DNA from: Natrarchaeobius chitinivorans
Lineage (GTDB): Archaea; Halobacteriota; Halobacteria; Halobacteriales; Natrialbaceae
DNA length: 64,000 nt
Reading direction: 5' to 3'
NCBI RefSeq assembly: GCF_003841505.1
Contig: NZ_REGA01000012.1
Coordinates: 62,001 to 126,000, forward strand
Made by a program: the position numbers and the translations under genes. The notes beneath the pieces were generated by a model. The model saw only the letters and a list, made by a program, of their open reading frames with translations, made no database searches and was not told the origin of the DNA. Within the stretch, counting starts at the first letter, position 1; the number at the start of each line of letters is the position of its first letter. This document shows positions 9,131 through 18,443 of this stretch, piece after piece.

Positions 9131-9276
9131 ATTCGATCGATAGCACGCAGGCGAACGTGTTCACTCCGTTACCGGGTAGCTGGTGGGGCCGCTCGATGGT
9201 TTCGTCGCGGGCGTTCAGCTTCCGACGGACAGACGGACGAAACGACGCCGACTTCAACGAGGCTCGATACGGATGA
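9127..9276 (+). CDS. Possible 49-aa coupled small protein
   Basis: An ATG at 9127 overlaps the preceding stop (ATGA) and its own TGA overlaps the next ATG at 9273 (ATGA again). The frame links two glycan genes with the tightest possible coupling on both sides. GC3 is about 73 percent, below neighbouring genes but above random. The product is hydrophilic with a Trp-Trp pair near residue 20 and no recognised domain. It may be a real small protein or only a spacer kept open for translational coupling. Confidence 0.35.
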   Translation: MNSIDSTQANVFTPLPGSWWGRSMVSSRAFSFRRTDGRNDADFNEARYG

Positions 9277-10103
9277 CAGCGAACCTGCCTCGCTTCTCCG
9301 TACTGATGTCCGTCTATCACGACGAAACGGCCGACCACGTCCGGGTAGCGCTCGAAAGCGTGTTCGACCAGACGACACCGCCGGACGAGGTCCTGATCGT
9401 CGAGGACGGACCGTTATCGCCCGATCTCGAGGCGCTGATCTCGACGTTCGAAACGCGGTATCCGGAGACGGTACGAACGATCTCGCTGCCGACGAACCGC
9501 GGACTGGGCGTCGCGCTTCGCACGGGCGTCGAGGCGTGCTCGAACGAGCTGATCGCTCGAATGGATGCGGACGACGTCGCCGTCGAAACTCGTTTCCAGG
9601 ACCAGTTAGCGTACCTCTCCGACAATCCCGAGGTCGACGTCCTCGGCGGATACGTGATGGAGTTCGACAGCAATCCCAACGAATCGGGACGCGTTCGGGA
9701 CGTGCCTAGCGACGCCGAACAGGTTCGGTCCGTCGCTCGTTTCCGGTGTCCTGTGAACCACCCGACCGTGATGTTCCGTCGAGAGGCGGTGCTCGAGGTC
9801 GGAAACTACCGATCGTTTCGCTCGATGCAGGACTACGAACTCTGGATGCGCATGCTGTCCGAGGGGTACACGATTGAGAACCTTCCCACCGTTCTGGTGA
9901 AATGCCGGACGGGGAACGATCTGTTCGACAGGCGGGGCGGGCTGGGATATGCTCGGACCGAGTTTCGGATTCAACGGGAGTTCCTGGAACGCGGTTCGGT
10001 TTCGCCCCTCGTGTTCCTGCTCAACGTAGCGATTCGAACACCCCTCCGATTGACGCCCAACGCGGTTCGTAAGCGGGTTTACCAGGCGTTCTTACGGAGC
10101 TAA
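9273..10103 (+). CDS. Family 2 glycosyltransferase
   Basis: The product is 276 aa with a GT-A fold. It begins FSVLMSVYHDE, has IVEDG near residue 46 and the metal-binding ARMDADD (D98-D101), then VNHPTVMFRREAV and SMQDYELWMRMLSEG typical of EPS-type GT2 enzymes. It should add a sugar from a nucleotide donor to a lipid-linked glycan on the cytoplasmic membrane face. It is coupled by a 4-base overlap to the preceding small frame and lies in the sugar transferase operon. The transferred sugar is unknown. Confidence 0.88.
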   Translation: MTANLPRFSVLMSVYHDETADHVRVALESVFDQTTPPDEVLIVEDGPLSPDLEALISTFETRYPETVRTISLPTNRGLGVALRTGVEACSNELIARMDADDVAVETRFQDQLAYLSDNPEVDVLGGYVMEFDSNPNESGRVRDVPSDAEQVRSVARFRCPVNHPTVMFRREAVLEVGNYRSFRSMQDYELWMRMLSEGYTIENLPTVLVKCRTGNDLFDRRGGLGYARTEFRIQREFLERGSVSPLVFLLNVAIRTPLRLTPNAVRKRVYQAFLRS

Positions 10104-10147
10104 ACCGCCGCTCTCTACGACGACTCTCACAGCACTCCCCGTTGAAC

Positions 10148-11230
10148 CTACTCCGTCTCGATCAGCTCGAGATACTGCGACACGATGGTTTCTACGCTAA
10201 AGTCCCGAGCGTGTTCACGAAGCAGTTCTGGAGCGGGCGGATCGGATACGGTTTCCAGCATCGCGTCCGCCATCCGAGACGCGTCCCCTACGGGAACCAG
10301 TGGCCCGTACGTCCCGTCCTCGAGAATCGTCACGGGACCGCTTCCACAGTTCGTTGCGACGACCGGCGTCCCACACGACATGGCTTCGACCAGCACGTTT
10401 CCGAACCCCTCGGACCGAGACGAAAGCACGAACAGATCGGCCGCCTTCATGTAGGGGTACGGATCGTCGACGAATCCGTACAGACATACTCGGTCCTCGA
10501 GAGACAGTTCCCGCGACTGTGCTTCCAACTCGTCCCGTAACTTTCCGTCACCCAAAACGATCAGATATCCGCCGACGGTCTCTCGAACCTCGTCGAACGC
10601 TCGGAGTAGCGTCGAGAAATCCTTTTCAGGCGTGTACCTCCCGGCAGCGACGATCACCGGTTCGTCGGAGCCGAACCATCGATGCGGAGGCTCGTCATCG
10701 CTGTCTGCCGATGCAAGCTCTACCGGATTGTGGATAACCGAAAGATCCTCCCGAGGAACGTTCGCCCACGACGCAACGTCGCGAGCGACGGAACTCGAGG
10801 CGGCGACGATTTCGTCGGCTTGCCGGTAAAAAACCCTCCCGAGTAGAAAATCGCCTTTGAACGCGACGCTCTTCCACGGTCGATCATCTCGAACCGAGTG
10901 TTCAGTCGCGATTACTTTCGGCTGATATCTGGCCAGTCTAGCGGCTAGTATCGTCAACGCATTTTCGACGGTCATCACGGAGATCACTGCCGATGGCTGT
11001 CTTTCGTTCAGATACCGGACGATAGCGGGAAGACTCCACCGTACCCTCGAAGCGTTGAGCGTCTCGAGGGTAACGTCCGAAGAAACGTGGGGTTCCAACT
11101 CGAGGTCGTCTCTGAGTACGACTAAATCGGTCTCGTGTCCACGGTCGGCTAACCCGTTAGCGAGGTTAACAGCGACTCTTTCAGCGCCGCCGATGGTTAA
11201 GGTGCCTACCAGAACAGCTATATTACTCAT
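10148..11230 (-). CDS. Family 4 glycosyltransferase
   Basis: The product is 360 aa with two Rossmann-like halves. The N-terminal glycine loop is VGTLTIGGAERV (residues about 8-19). The C-terminal half has VAAGRYTPEKDFSTLL and the GT4 signature SSRSEGFGNVLVEAMSCGTPVVATN (about 275-300). It is convergent with the GT2 gene (44-base gap) and divergent from the polymerase-like gene. It marks the right edge of normal base composition; DNA to its right is AT-rich. Donor and acceptor are unknown. It resembles the other GT4 at 19468-20598, so both may act in the same glycan pathway. Confidence 0.88.
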   Translation of the reverse strand: MSNIAVLVGTLTIGGAERVAVNLANGLADRGHETDLVVLRDDLELEPHVSSDVTLETLNASRVRWSLPAIVRYLNERQPSAVISVMTVENALTILAARLARYQPKVIATEHSVRDDRPWKSVAFKGDFLLGRVFYRQADEIVAASSSVARDVASWANVPREDLSVIHNPVELASADSDDEPPHRWFGSDEPVIVAAGRYTPEKDFSTLLRAFDEVRETVGGYLIVLGDGKLRDELEAQSRELSLEDRVCLYGFVDDPYPYMKAADLFVLSSRSEGFGNVLVEAMSCGTPVVATNCGSGPVTILEDGTYGPLVPVGDASRMADAMLETVSDPPAPELLREHARDFSVETIVSQYLELIETE

Positions 11231-11431
11231 AGCTATATTTGACCTGCTAATTGTGGCGATTCAAGCACGTCGATATAGTATAATACTTGCTGCCTAGCTA
11301 CTTCCAGCTTATCACGCAGATGCCAATTAGATTTCTACGTTGTCGAGAAACATCATGGAGTATCCTAACACGCTGTTATTCCAGAAATATCGTCGCAACT
11401 CTTTTATCCAGCTTTGTTGTGACGATGTTCC

Positions 11432-12745
11432 GTGAGTTCGTTCCAGCAGAATAGGCGAATAGCTGATCGACATCTCGAGTCGTTGCTCCGAGGCTTAGTC
11501 ATACTCGCAATTATTTCAGCTTTTGTCGAAGGCCCGATGGTCGAGTTTGGATATATAGGTCTCTTCCTTTTTGATTTAATAATACTGTTTCTTGCTTGTA
11601 CACTCTTACTGTATTTACCAGCGATTGATGAACTAAGTCTACCTTCCGACCGGCTCTTTTTACACCTTACGACAATATACTTACTCTTAGTGGTTACACT
11701 CCCATTTTTAGGAATCATTGTTTATGGACACCCCCTTGAGTACGTCGTTGGCGATATTCGATGGCTTCAAGTGTATTTGGTTGGGGTAATTGCGTTAACA
11801 GTATACTCAAAACACAGGCTTTGTTTCAAATCCGATGTTGTTTATGTGTTTAAATGGGTAGTCGGAATATATTTTTCCATTTTCCTATTTCAGCTTTCAT
11901 TGTTTCTTGAATTATACGATACATCTCCTTTATTGGAGTTTTGGTTTCTAAATCAATCAACATACGGTGAGTTAGGATATCATATCGGACGTTTTTCTGG
12001 AGCAGGCTCTTCTCCATCGCTAATCGGACTTGTTGCATTAATTGGCATCTTATTATTTTTCCATACATATTTTGAAAACAGAGAAAATATTACATTCGGA
12101 TTGTTGTCTCTCGTATTATTGATAGCATCTGGACAACGGACCGCTTTTGTAGCCACCGTTATACTTATAACAGTACTGTTCACTTTCCACACTAATGCAC
12201 TAGATGTTGCGTTAAATCCAAAGGCTGCGGTACCAAGTATTGGTGGTATTTCTGCAGGGTTCCTAATTGCATATAGGTTAAATATTGGCCGGTTGCAAAG
12301 CGATAGTCGATTTGATGAATTGCTAGTGGTCATTCTTAACCCACATAAATTACCCCAAGTGTCTGGACGTGGTCCCCGGTGGGAAGCTGCTATTAGTGAT
12401 ATGAGTGTATACTATCCCATTGGCACGCTAGCTAACCCTGCACATGTATTAGACACAAAAACTATAGATTCATATTATGTAATTGCTTTCACACAAGGTC
12501 ACTTCCTATTGCTATTAGTGTTCCTTTCGTTTATCATAGTGGCCTGGCGAACAATTGTGAAATACCGTTATCAGGGTCGCCAATATGCTATTTTTGCTAT
12601 TATATTCTTTGGTCCCGTAACAATTCTGTCCTCTATGCAGAACTTTTTAACTTCAATAACTGGGAAAATGACACTTGTATTAGCAATAACCTTCATGACC
12701 ATGATGTGTCATAAGAGCATAGGAAACAAAGAGATTAATCACTAA
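11432..12745 (+). CDS. Wzy/O-antigen-ligase-like membrane protein
   Basis: The product is 437 aa with about ten membrane segments and one large polar loop (about 270-345). GSSPSLIG, ASGQRTAFVA and SGRGPRWEAA resemble conserved spots of the O-antigen ligase/polymerase family, whose members join lipid-linked sugar repeats at the outer membrane face. The start is GTG at 11432; the nearby ATG at 11425 is out of frame. Codons are unusually A/T-rich for this genome (many AAT, TTA, ATA), unlike the genes left of 11.2 kb, which indicates recent transfer. Role in polymerisation is inferred from topology and neighbours. Confidence 0.72.
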   Translation: MSSFQQNRRIADRHLESLLRGLVILAIISAFVEGPMVEFGYIGLFLFDLIILFLACTLLLYLPAIDELSLPSDRLFLHLTTIYLLLVVTLPFLGIIVYGHPLEYVVGDIRWLQVYLVGVIALTVYSKHRLCFKSDVVYVFKWVVGIYFSIFLFQLSLFLELYDTSPLLEFWFLNQSTYGELGYHIGRFSGAGSSPSLIGLVALIGILLFFHTYFENRENITFGLLSLVLLIASGQRTAFVATVILITVLFTFHTNALDVALNPKAAVPSIGGISAGFLIAYRLNIGRLQSDSRFDELLVVILNPHKLPQVSGRGPRWEAAISDMSVYYPIGTLANPAHVLDTKTIDSYYVIAFTQGHFLLLLVFLSFIIVAWRTIVKYRYQGRQYAIFAIIFFGPVTILSSMQNFLTSITGKMTLVLAITFMTMMCHKSIGNKEINH

Positions 12746-12883
12746 TTGTAACAATGATCTGATTGGCAAGTCCAAGAAAGCATCGCAGATGGAGGCAAAC
12801 ACCTTCTATTCCATGTGACATATCAAAAGGATTGGGAATGGCACGTCATACGGACATACTCGCATTAGAAAGCAGACAAAACG

Positions 12884-13506
12884 ATGAGCAATCCAGCCTA
12901 CGACACTCTCAGCTTGAACGAGGAGTATTTTGATGACGGGACGGTTCCAATTATACGTACATACAGCGGGGGTCAACCTACTAAACCCCACCTTTTTGTA
13001 ATAAAGTATTTGACGAAACAGAGTCGTCGGATGAAACGGGTCTCGTCCGCCTTCTGGGCCACCTCAATTGCCGGGTCCAATTCCACGTTCGACAGATGCT
13101 CAACGACCGCAAACCAACGTGCTCCCACCATCACGAAGAATACGCTGGCTACGTATCCATCCGGTACCCTAATCACTCGGCGGTGATCACTTTTTCGCTC
13201 GATTCGAGGAGTACGTAACCGCCGAACACGCTAAACATTTCATTCTTGAATCATGAAAAGAGTTCGAAGGTGATTTACTCATTGTGCTGGATGGAGCGCC
13301 GTATTTTCAGCGTCGGCCGTCACGCACCTAGCGGCCCGTGACGACCTCGCATTCATCACGTTATCGGCAACTCGCCAGAGCTGAATTCTGTCAAGGAGTG
13401 CTGGATACAGCTCCAATCCGCTCTCAGCAACAGCTTCCTTGAGCCACTAGACGATCTTACAACGGGATTGTTACAGCTCTTGACCAGCTTTCTATACCTG
13501 AAGTGA
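12884..13506 (+). pseudogene. IS630-type transposase remnant
   Basis: Fragments of one transposase are readable in shifting + frames. IVLDGAPYFQ from about 13281 is the second catalytic Asp block. DDLAFITL follows, and SPELNSVKECWIQLQ with SALSNSFLEPLDD ends at the TGA 13504-13506, matching the SPELNPVEECW block with the catalytic Glu. At least two frameshifts and internal stops break it. The N-terminal HTH region is not recognisable. It is the first of several decayed insertion sequences in the AT-rich island. Confidence 0.7.
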
Positions 13507-13915
13507 GTAACTACTTCTAATGTTTGCTATAGATTGACCGATCTAAGCGCTACGACTCAAGAATCTAACTGCTAATATTGGAGAACGAAACCAGCTGATT
13601 ACCGCATGGGTCGGGTAAATTTAAGAGGCCTCTTTGTGGGATAACTGTCTGCCTACTCTGTTTGTTTGGTCACAACTCAGTAAGTGGAATTCTCAACCAA
13701 TGAGCTTGTGAAGCACTGATTGTCGCGCATTCCAGAGGGCGTAAATTTATTAGTCACTCTCATCACCATTCTTAGTACACAGATATTTGACAAGGGATTT
13801 GATCAAGGTTTTATTACCAGCGTAAATATTGTCTATTGTAACCGATTAGGACGAAGATTCCATTTTAACAGAACTAGTCATTCATGTACAACTATCAGCA
13901 TCTGTCTTTTATACA
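13507..13915. other. AT-rich gap without a gene
   Basis: About 410 bases between the IS630 remnant and the methyltransferase gene show no credible reading frame. TCTTTTATACAATG just before 13916 includes a TATA-like word that is too close to serve a leaderless start at that ATG. Confidence 0.4.
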
Positions 13916-14662
13916 ATGAAGGCTACTCGCCTAGATCAAGTTTTTGATGAAGACAGTAGACAAATACATTCAAACTATTCACATATCGGCCATATGTATA
14001 CCGGTGCATTCTCAGAGTACTATTATAAACGATTTGACCAAGCGTTAAGATGTTCTAACGTGGACGGGTCTGATCGAGTTCTTATTGTAGGTGGAGGGAC
14101 AGGCGTCTTTGCACTCACACTTGTTGATCTCGTCGATGAGCTCGTATTTAATGACCTCGCTCGAGAGGATCCCCTCTTCGCAACTGTCCGATCGATATTC
14201 GATTTGGCTTCTGTCGATGACGAAAACCTGAGATACGTTGCTGCGGACGTGGAAGATCTTCCCTTCAAATCAAATACTTTTGACGTGGTGTTTGCGTTGG
14301 ACGTGCTTGAACACGTGCCCGACGAGAATAGCGGAATCAAGGAGATCTATAGAGTGACGAAAGATGGCGGTAGTACCATAATCTCTGCCCCAATCGAAAT
14401 TGGCCCTGCTATGGCCGTACGCGAGGGATACAGATTTATTGACGGCAGAAGGCACAATGTCGAATCGATATCTGAGTTTTTTGAGTCACTAATTGGAAAC
14501 CCTCCACTTGAAAAAAATCAGCATCATCGAGGGTACGATTATAGACAGACCACTGCTCTACTTCGAAGCTATTTTTCCGATGTTTTCGTTGAGTACTGTC
14601 CTTATCCCAATCTCCGTTGGCTAAATCCCACTGCAATTATTTCTGCCGAACTAGACCCATAG
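13916..14662 (+). CDS. SAM-dependent class I methyltransferase
   Basis: The product is 248 aa. Motif I is VLIVGGGTGVFALTL (about residues 55-69). It is followed by AADVEDLPFKSNTFDVVFALDVLEHVPDE-type blocks (about 103-130, quoted here as separate motifs VEDLPF and LDVLEHV), typical of Methyltransf_11 enzymes. The N-terminus carries an aromatic stretch (SEYYYKRFDQAL). It probably methylates a sugar or lipid-linked intermediate in the surface-glycan pathway; the substrate is inferred from neighbours only. Codon use is AT-shifted like the other island genes. Confidence 0.82.
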   Translation: MKATRLDQVFDEDSRQIHSNYSHIGHMYTGAFSEYYYKRFDQALRCSNVDGSDRVLIVGGGTGVFALTLVDLVDELVFNDLAREDPLFATVRSIFDLASVDDENLRYVAADVEDLPFKSNTFDVVFALDVLEHVPDENSGIKEIYRVTKDGGSTIISAPIEIGPAMAVREGYRFIDGRRHNVESISEFFESLIGNPPLEKNQHHRGYDYRQTTALLRSYFSDVFVEYCPYPNLRWLNPTAIISAELDP

Positions 14663-14679
14663 TCTCGAGAATTTCGCCG

Positions 14680-14778
14680 ATGACACAAGACCCCATGAGA
14701 CGGATGTTGTTCGTCGTACTCAGCCTGCTGATTCAGAACGTCAGGCGGTACTTGCACTGGGCACTGGTCTTTAGCTAA
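14680..14778 (+). pseudogene. Transposase C-terminal scrap
   Basis: A 32-codon frame (RRMLFVVLSLLIQNVRRYLH) resembles the hydrophobic C-terminus of haloarchaeal IS transposases. It lacks the rest of the protein. It sits directly after the methyltransferase gene, at a mosaic of insertion-sequence debris. Confidence 0.4.
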
Positions 14779-14811
14779 GCCTCAGCAGTCGGTTTGATGG
14801 TAGTAGTGAGC

Positions 14812-15410
14812 TGTTCTTGGAGGATCGGTCGTTGCTTATGTATTTTCTGAGCGTCAGTGATCAGTCGATGTAGCAGTGACGGGAGTGAGTAAGCGAGGTA
14901 CTCCCTCAGTCCGCAGAAGATGAGCTGGGCGTGCGACCGGAGGGTCGCCGCCCAGCGTCCGGCGGGAATACGACCCCATCATCAGCGTGCTCAATAACCA
15001 GACCAAGCAAATCACGACTCACCACCAAGGGTAACAACGCTGCATACAGCAGAATCTCTACGACGTGCTTCTCCGTCGCGTCGAACTTGTCCAATTCGTA
15101 CTATAGTGACAACTGAAACGATTACTATAGGTCAGCCGGGCGAAACTCATCCCGAGACAGGTTCGTGATGTACAGATGGTAGTCGGCGGCGTCCTCGTTG
15201 CGGATGCCGACGGCGCGGAATCGTTTCGTATCTCGTAACTACTTACCCGCGTACTCTCGTCAGTCGAACTCGATCTCGATTTCCACATCGATGTACTTAC
15301 GAGAGAAATTGTCCACGCAATCGAAGATCTTCTCGCCTTCCAGGGGAATGGTGCGGCCGCGCCATTCGCGTAACTCGAAGGAGACGGCGATGCGCGTCAC
15401 CCGTGACGCG
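14812..15410 (-). pseudogene. ISH8-like (IS4-type) transposase remnant
   Basis: Read on the minus strand, REWRGRTIPLEGEKIFDC (about 15375-15315), FSRKYIDVEIEIEFD and AADYHLYITNLSRDEF (about 15205-15150) precede a break. FDATEKHVVEILLYAALLPL and SRDLLGLVIEHADD (about 15085-14980) then resume the same protein. This order fits the catalytic and C-terminal half of ISH8-type transposases. Stops and a small foreign footprint at 15100-15130 interrupt it, so it is dead. Confidence 0.65.
15100..15130. repeat. Solo IS end flanked by 7-bp direct repeats
   Basis: ACTATAG occurs at 15100-15106 and again at 15124-15130, enclosing an 17-bp tract that reads on from the first copy as TATAGTGACAACTGAAACG. That word closely resembles the arm of the 84-bp element at 49383 (TATAGTAACAACTGGAA). 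It looks like a footprint left by loss of an element inside the ISH8-like remnant. Confidence 0.4.
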
Positions 15411-15823
15411 CTCGACGTCAAACAGCCAATCTGGATGTTCAGAGACAGTGCCTACGATATCCTTGACTGGCACGACTTCCTGCTTCAAGCAGGAGTTGTG
15501 CCGATCGCCCCGTACAGTCCACGAAACACCACTGATACGCTCGATATCGAATACCGCGTCGAAGACAGAATCAGCGAATTTACCGAGGATGTGACGCTCA
15601 AGCGTTCGATCCTTAATGAGACCTACAAGCGTCGAACGCAAGTTGAGCGAACGTTCGGAGCGTGTTCAGACTGCGGCCTCGGGCGCGAAGCGTCCCGAGG
15701 CCGCGTCCGTGCGCGGGTACAAGCGTATCTTGGACTGTGTCTCCGAGTGATCGTCGCCATCACGAACTACGAACAGGGTGAAATCCAGGCAGAACCAAGC
15801 TCGTGGCATGAGATGAATTGTTT
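15404..15823 (+). pseudogene. C-terminal fragment of an IS4/IS5-superfamily transposase
   Basis: The + frame reads IWMFRDSAYDILDWHDFLLQ, then APYSPRNTTDTLDIEYRVED, YKRRTQVERTFGACSDCGLG and LCLRVIVAITNYEQG, a familiar C-terminal half of haloarchaeal DDE transposases. The N-terminal half is missing and replaced by the ISH8-like debris. The frame stays open into the downstream gene, giving an artificial fusion of 513 codons. The real downstream gene has its own promoter at 15871. Confidence 0.7.
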
Positions 15824-15870
15824 GACACCCTCTTCGCTGAGCTACCTTGTATCAATATCGAATCAAAAAA

Positions 15871-15880
15871 TAATAAATAG
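15871..15880 (+). promoter_or_regulatory. TATA box of the first ParB-like gene
   Basis: TAATAAATAG lies about 33 bases before the ATG at 15909. The surrounding 80 bases are nearly repeated before the second ParB-like gene (16871-16880), so the promoter was duplicated with the gene. It supports starting translation at 15909 and not inside the transposase scrap. Confidence 0.6.
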
Positions 15881-15908
15881 CTGTCCAATGCTTTTTCGAC
15901 AGTCAGAT

Positions 15909-16739
15909 ATGGCTACGTACTACGCTGAGAGGGCTCTTAATATACTTCGGGAGGAAGGCATTATTGAATTATATAGGAAGTTTTCGAGATTTATTTTTAG
16001 ACACCCGATGGGGCTATTAGACCCTCAATGTCGCCGTCGTTTCAAGTTTCACACTTGGAAAAATCATTTGCAAAATCGTATCCGCTATGATGCGCCACCT
16101 GACCCATACAACACCATTCAGATACGACCAAGCAACATAGATTATAGAGTGGGTTATACTCACAGGATGAGGACAGTTCAACGAGTTAGGTATAAGGGAA
16201 TAGCTCAGACAAAATCAGGAAACTGGGATAAGAACAGAGTAGCTGTTAATGACTCGTTTATTATTAAAGGGATTCAAGAACGCTTTGGAGAAGGTAAAAA
16301 CTGGGAGAATACCAAATATTACAACTATGTCCGGGAGAAATTTGCCAAAGATAACACAAAATACACAGAAATAGGGTTCAATTGTTTAGATGGTTATTTA
16401 CAAGAGAATTTCAATTCTGTGGAAGAACTTTTTAATAAAATAAAATATGGAGGGTATAAGTCGAACCATGATGGTCAACACGTTAGACCAGGGTCTACTC
16501 AACCTATACGGGACAAATTGGAAGTATTAGTCACAATTGATAGAAATGGCGAAATAAATTTTTTTGAGGGAAATCACCGATTTGGGATAGCCCGGGTATT
16601 AGATATAGAAATCCCGGTTCACGTGGTTTGTAGACACAATCAATGGCAAGAACTCCGGGACGACATCTACAACAATGGCCTCACTGAGGGGCATGAAGAG
16701 TTACATGATCATCCCGACCTTCAAGACGTACTCAACTGA
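15909..16739 (+). CDS. ParB/sulfiredoxin-like protein 1 of surface-glycan locus
   Basis: The product is 276 aa. The C-terminal part (about residues 205-276) holds VTIDRNGEINFFEGNHRFGIAR followed by an IPVHVV strand, WQELRDDIYNNG and DHPDLQDVLN (split here into motifs). EGNHRFGIA matches the G-x-x-R box of the ParB/Srx fold, a nucleotide-binding loop in ParB and in ParB-fold kinases. Upstream, FGEGKNWENTKYYNYV is shared by all three paralogues in this window. No DNA-binding HTH is present, so classic partitioning is unlikely. A kinase-like or nucleotide-hydrolysing role in glycan synthesis is inference. ATG 15909 is preferred over 15888 from promoter spacing. Confidence 0.75.
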   Translation: MATYYAERALNILREEGIIELYRKFSRFIFRHPMGLLDPQCRRRFKFHTWKNHLQNRIRYDAPPDPYNTIQIRPSNIDYRVGYTHRMRTVQRVRYKGIAQTKSGNWDKNRVAVNDSFIIKGIQERFGEGKNWENTKYYNYVREKFAKDNTKYTEIGFNCLDGYLQENFNSVEELFNKIKYGGYKSNHDGQHVRPGSTQPIRDKLEVLVTIDRNGEINFFEGNHRFGIARVLDIEIPVHVVCRHNQWQELRDDIYNNGLTEGHEELHDHPDLQDVLN

Positions 16740-16870
16740 GTGCAGAGAGTTCTGGGAAAGGAAAAAATGTTTCTCTTCTCGGTCGAGAGGAGATTGAGAT
16801 CCCATCGTTTGGGACTTTCTCCGTGGGGCTGCATTTGCTGAGTCATTTTGTATCAATCCTGGATCAAAAA

Positions 16871-16880
16871 GTAATAAATA
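16871..16880 (+). promoter_or_regulatory. TATA box of the second ParB-like gene
   Basis: GTAATAAATA lies about 33 bases before ATG 16910, in an 80-base block that closely repeats the one before the first paralogue. Both copies also share ATGCTTTTT-GACAGTCAG between TATA and start. Confidence 0.6.
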
Positions 16881-16909
16881 GCTGCTCAATGCTTTTTGGA
16901 CAGTCAGGT

Positions 16910-17602
16910 ATGACCATTCATTATCCTAAGAGGGCTCTTGAGATACTCCAGAATGGGGGGTCTCTTGAACTATTTAAAAGGTCAATCAGATTTCTTAATA
17001 AAAATATTAGGAGAAAGATACAATATACTAAATACGATGCTGTACCTGATTTTGGAAGAGTTTATTCAGTGCCAGTTTCTGGAGTAAATTACACACTGTG
17101 GGATGACGATCTAAAACATTATTTTGGGGGAGAGATACCACCTGAGCGGATATGGACTGGAGAGTGGCACAAATTAAAAAAGGATTTTTCCACAACATAC
17201 ATTCACCGTAGCTTCAGACGAAGATTTTGTAAAGGAAAAGAATGGGAGCAGACACCATATTATGAAATATTAAGAGATGGTGGAAAGTATAACGAATATC
17301 AGACGGCGATTGAATATTTGAATAAGTACGAGAATATATACCACAATATCAAACAAAATGGATATTGTCAGGATGGGTATATTTCGGTCTATATTGGTCC
17401 TGCTGGAGAGTATATCCGAAAGGATGGTGCTCACAGGTTATCTATTGCAAAAATAATTGATAGTATTGATATGATTCCGGTAAAAGTCCATTCAATACAC
17501 AAAGAATGGCAAGAACTACGGGATAGAATTTACAACAATGGTATCCCTAAGGAGCATGAGGAGCTACGTGATCATCCCGGCCTTCAAGACGTTCTCAACT
17601 GA
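16910..17602 (+). CDS. ParB/sulfiredoxin-like protein 2 of surface-glycan locus
   Basis: The product is 230 aa and a tandem paralogue of the gene at 15909. Shared blocks are FCKGKEWEQTPYYEIL (about residues 108-123), YIRKDGAHRLSIAKIID (about 175-191), EWQELRDRIYNNG and DHPGLQDVLN at the end. The GAHRLSIA box is closer to the ParB GERR-type loop than the GNHRFGIA of copy 1. The N-terminal third is basic and differs between copies. Strong AT bias marks it as island DNA. Duplication of promoter and gene with divergent N-termini suggests different partners. Confidence 0.75.
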   Translation: MTIHYPKRALEILQNGGSLELFKRSIRFLNKNIRRKIQYTKYDAVPDFGRVYSVPVSGVNYTLWDDDLKHYFGGEIPPERIWTGEWHKLKKDFSTTYIHRSFRRRFCKGKEWEQTPYYEILRDGGKYNEYQTAIEYLNKYENIYHNIKQNGYCQDGYISVYIGPAGEYIRKDGAHRLSIAKIIDSIDMIPVKVHSIHKEWQELRDRIYNNGIPKEHEELRDHPGLQDVLN

Positions 17603-17789
17603 GCTTTAAGTTCCTCCAAGACAACGCCAATAGTGGAAGTAATAGGTGGTAACCACGGGTTTGTGGCCACAATATAAATCTTGATCACACGGCAGCTACA
17701 GGTATAGACTCCAGATGGACTCTTCCTCTGGCCACACCAATCTCGATCTGAGAGTTTGAGTTTACGCTCATATACCTACTTCTACAAAG
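17603..17789. other. Short AT-rich gap
   Basis: No gene is seen between the second ParB-like gene and the IS5-type debris. Confidence 0.3.
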
Positions 17790-18270
17790 CCCTCTGACAT
17801 ACAGAGATGGACGCGCCGTTTTTCGACCGCGGAACGTCAGTAAACACTACTTTAGGCGAACGAATTGACGAGTTTAGACTCTCAAAACAACTACTCTCGT
17901 CTCTCCAGAGACAACAGCTGTCCTCAACATTCATTGTACGAACGAGAATTGGCAGGACCCTCAACTCGGCTGGTAACTCGCCGCTGCAACGCGGGCGAGT
18001 TGTACAGCCCCGCTGCCGACCAAGACTACGATTGGCAGCAATTACCGATAAACGGAGAGAAAGGGACACGAGGCCGCTGATCAAGCATCGTGAGTCCGCA
18101 CCATTGGTCAGGCGCGCTATCTACGTAGTAGATGAGCCCCTCTACGGACAGAGAGCGCTGTCTAAGACCGTTACTTCGCTGACCAAGGTACGGTCGGCGA
18201 CGCCGTACATGAGTATCCCTAGCATCAAGAGCCTCATGACATCCTCTATCTCATATTATTTGAAGCATCT
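17790..18270 (+). pseudogene. IS5-family transposase remnant
   Basis: Scattered + frame pieces read DAPFFDRG, YSPAADQDYDWQQLP and TRPLIKHRESAP, then EPLYGQRALSKTV. These correspond in order to the FDR start, the AADKGYD block, the RPLIKHRE block and the YGQRSxxETVNS block of haloarchaeal IS5-type transposases. Multiple frameshifts and a missing middle show it is dead. Confidence 0.65.
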
Positions 18271-18410
18271 TTAGCAGTGGAAAGTATGTGGATCCGCCGG
18301 AATATGGCGATCCAGCATAAACCCATAGGGTAAGTAAGGTTAAACAAGGGAATATTAATATCTGAATCCAATACATTCATCACTCATATATAAAATTGTT
18401 GGCGAGAATA

Positions 18411-18418
18411 TTTATACA
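18411..18418 (+). promoter_or_regulatory. TATA box of the sulfatase-fold gene
   Basis: TTTATACA lies about 30 bases before ATG 18444, giving a transcript with little or no leader. It indicates the gene is transcribed on its own despite the upstream IS debris. Confidence 0.6.
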
Positions 18419-18443
18419 TATGGCTGGTGTTCTTTAGACCACC

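Noticed and set aside
15198-16739. A single 513-codon protein
   Set aside because: The first half is transposase debris and the second half is a ParB-like gene with its own TATA box duplicated before its paralogue; the open frame is accidental read-through.
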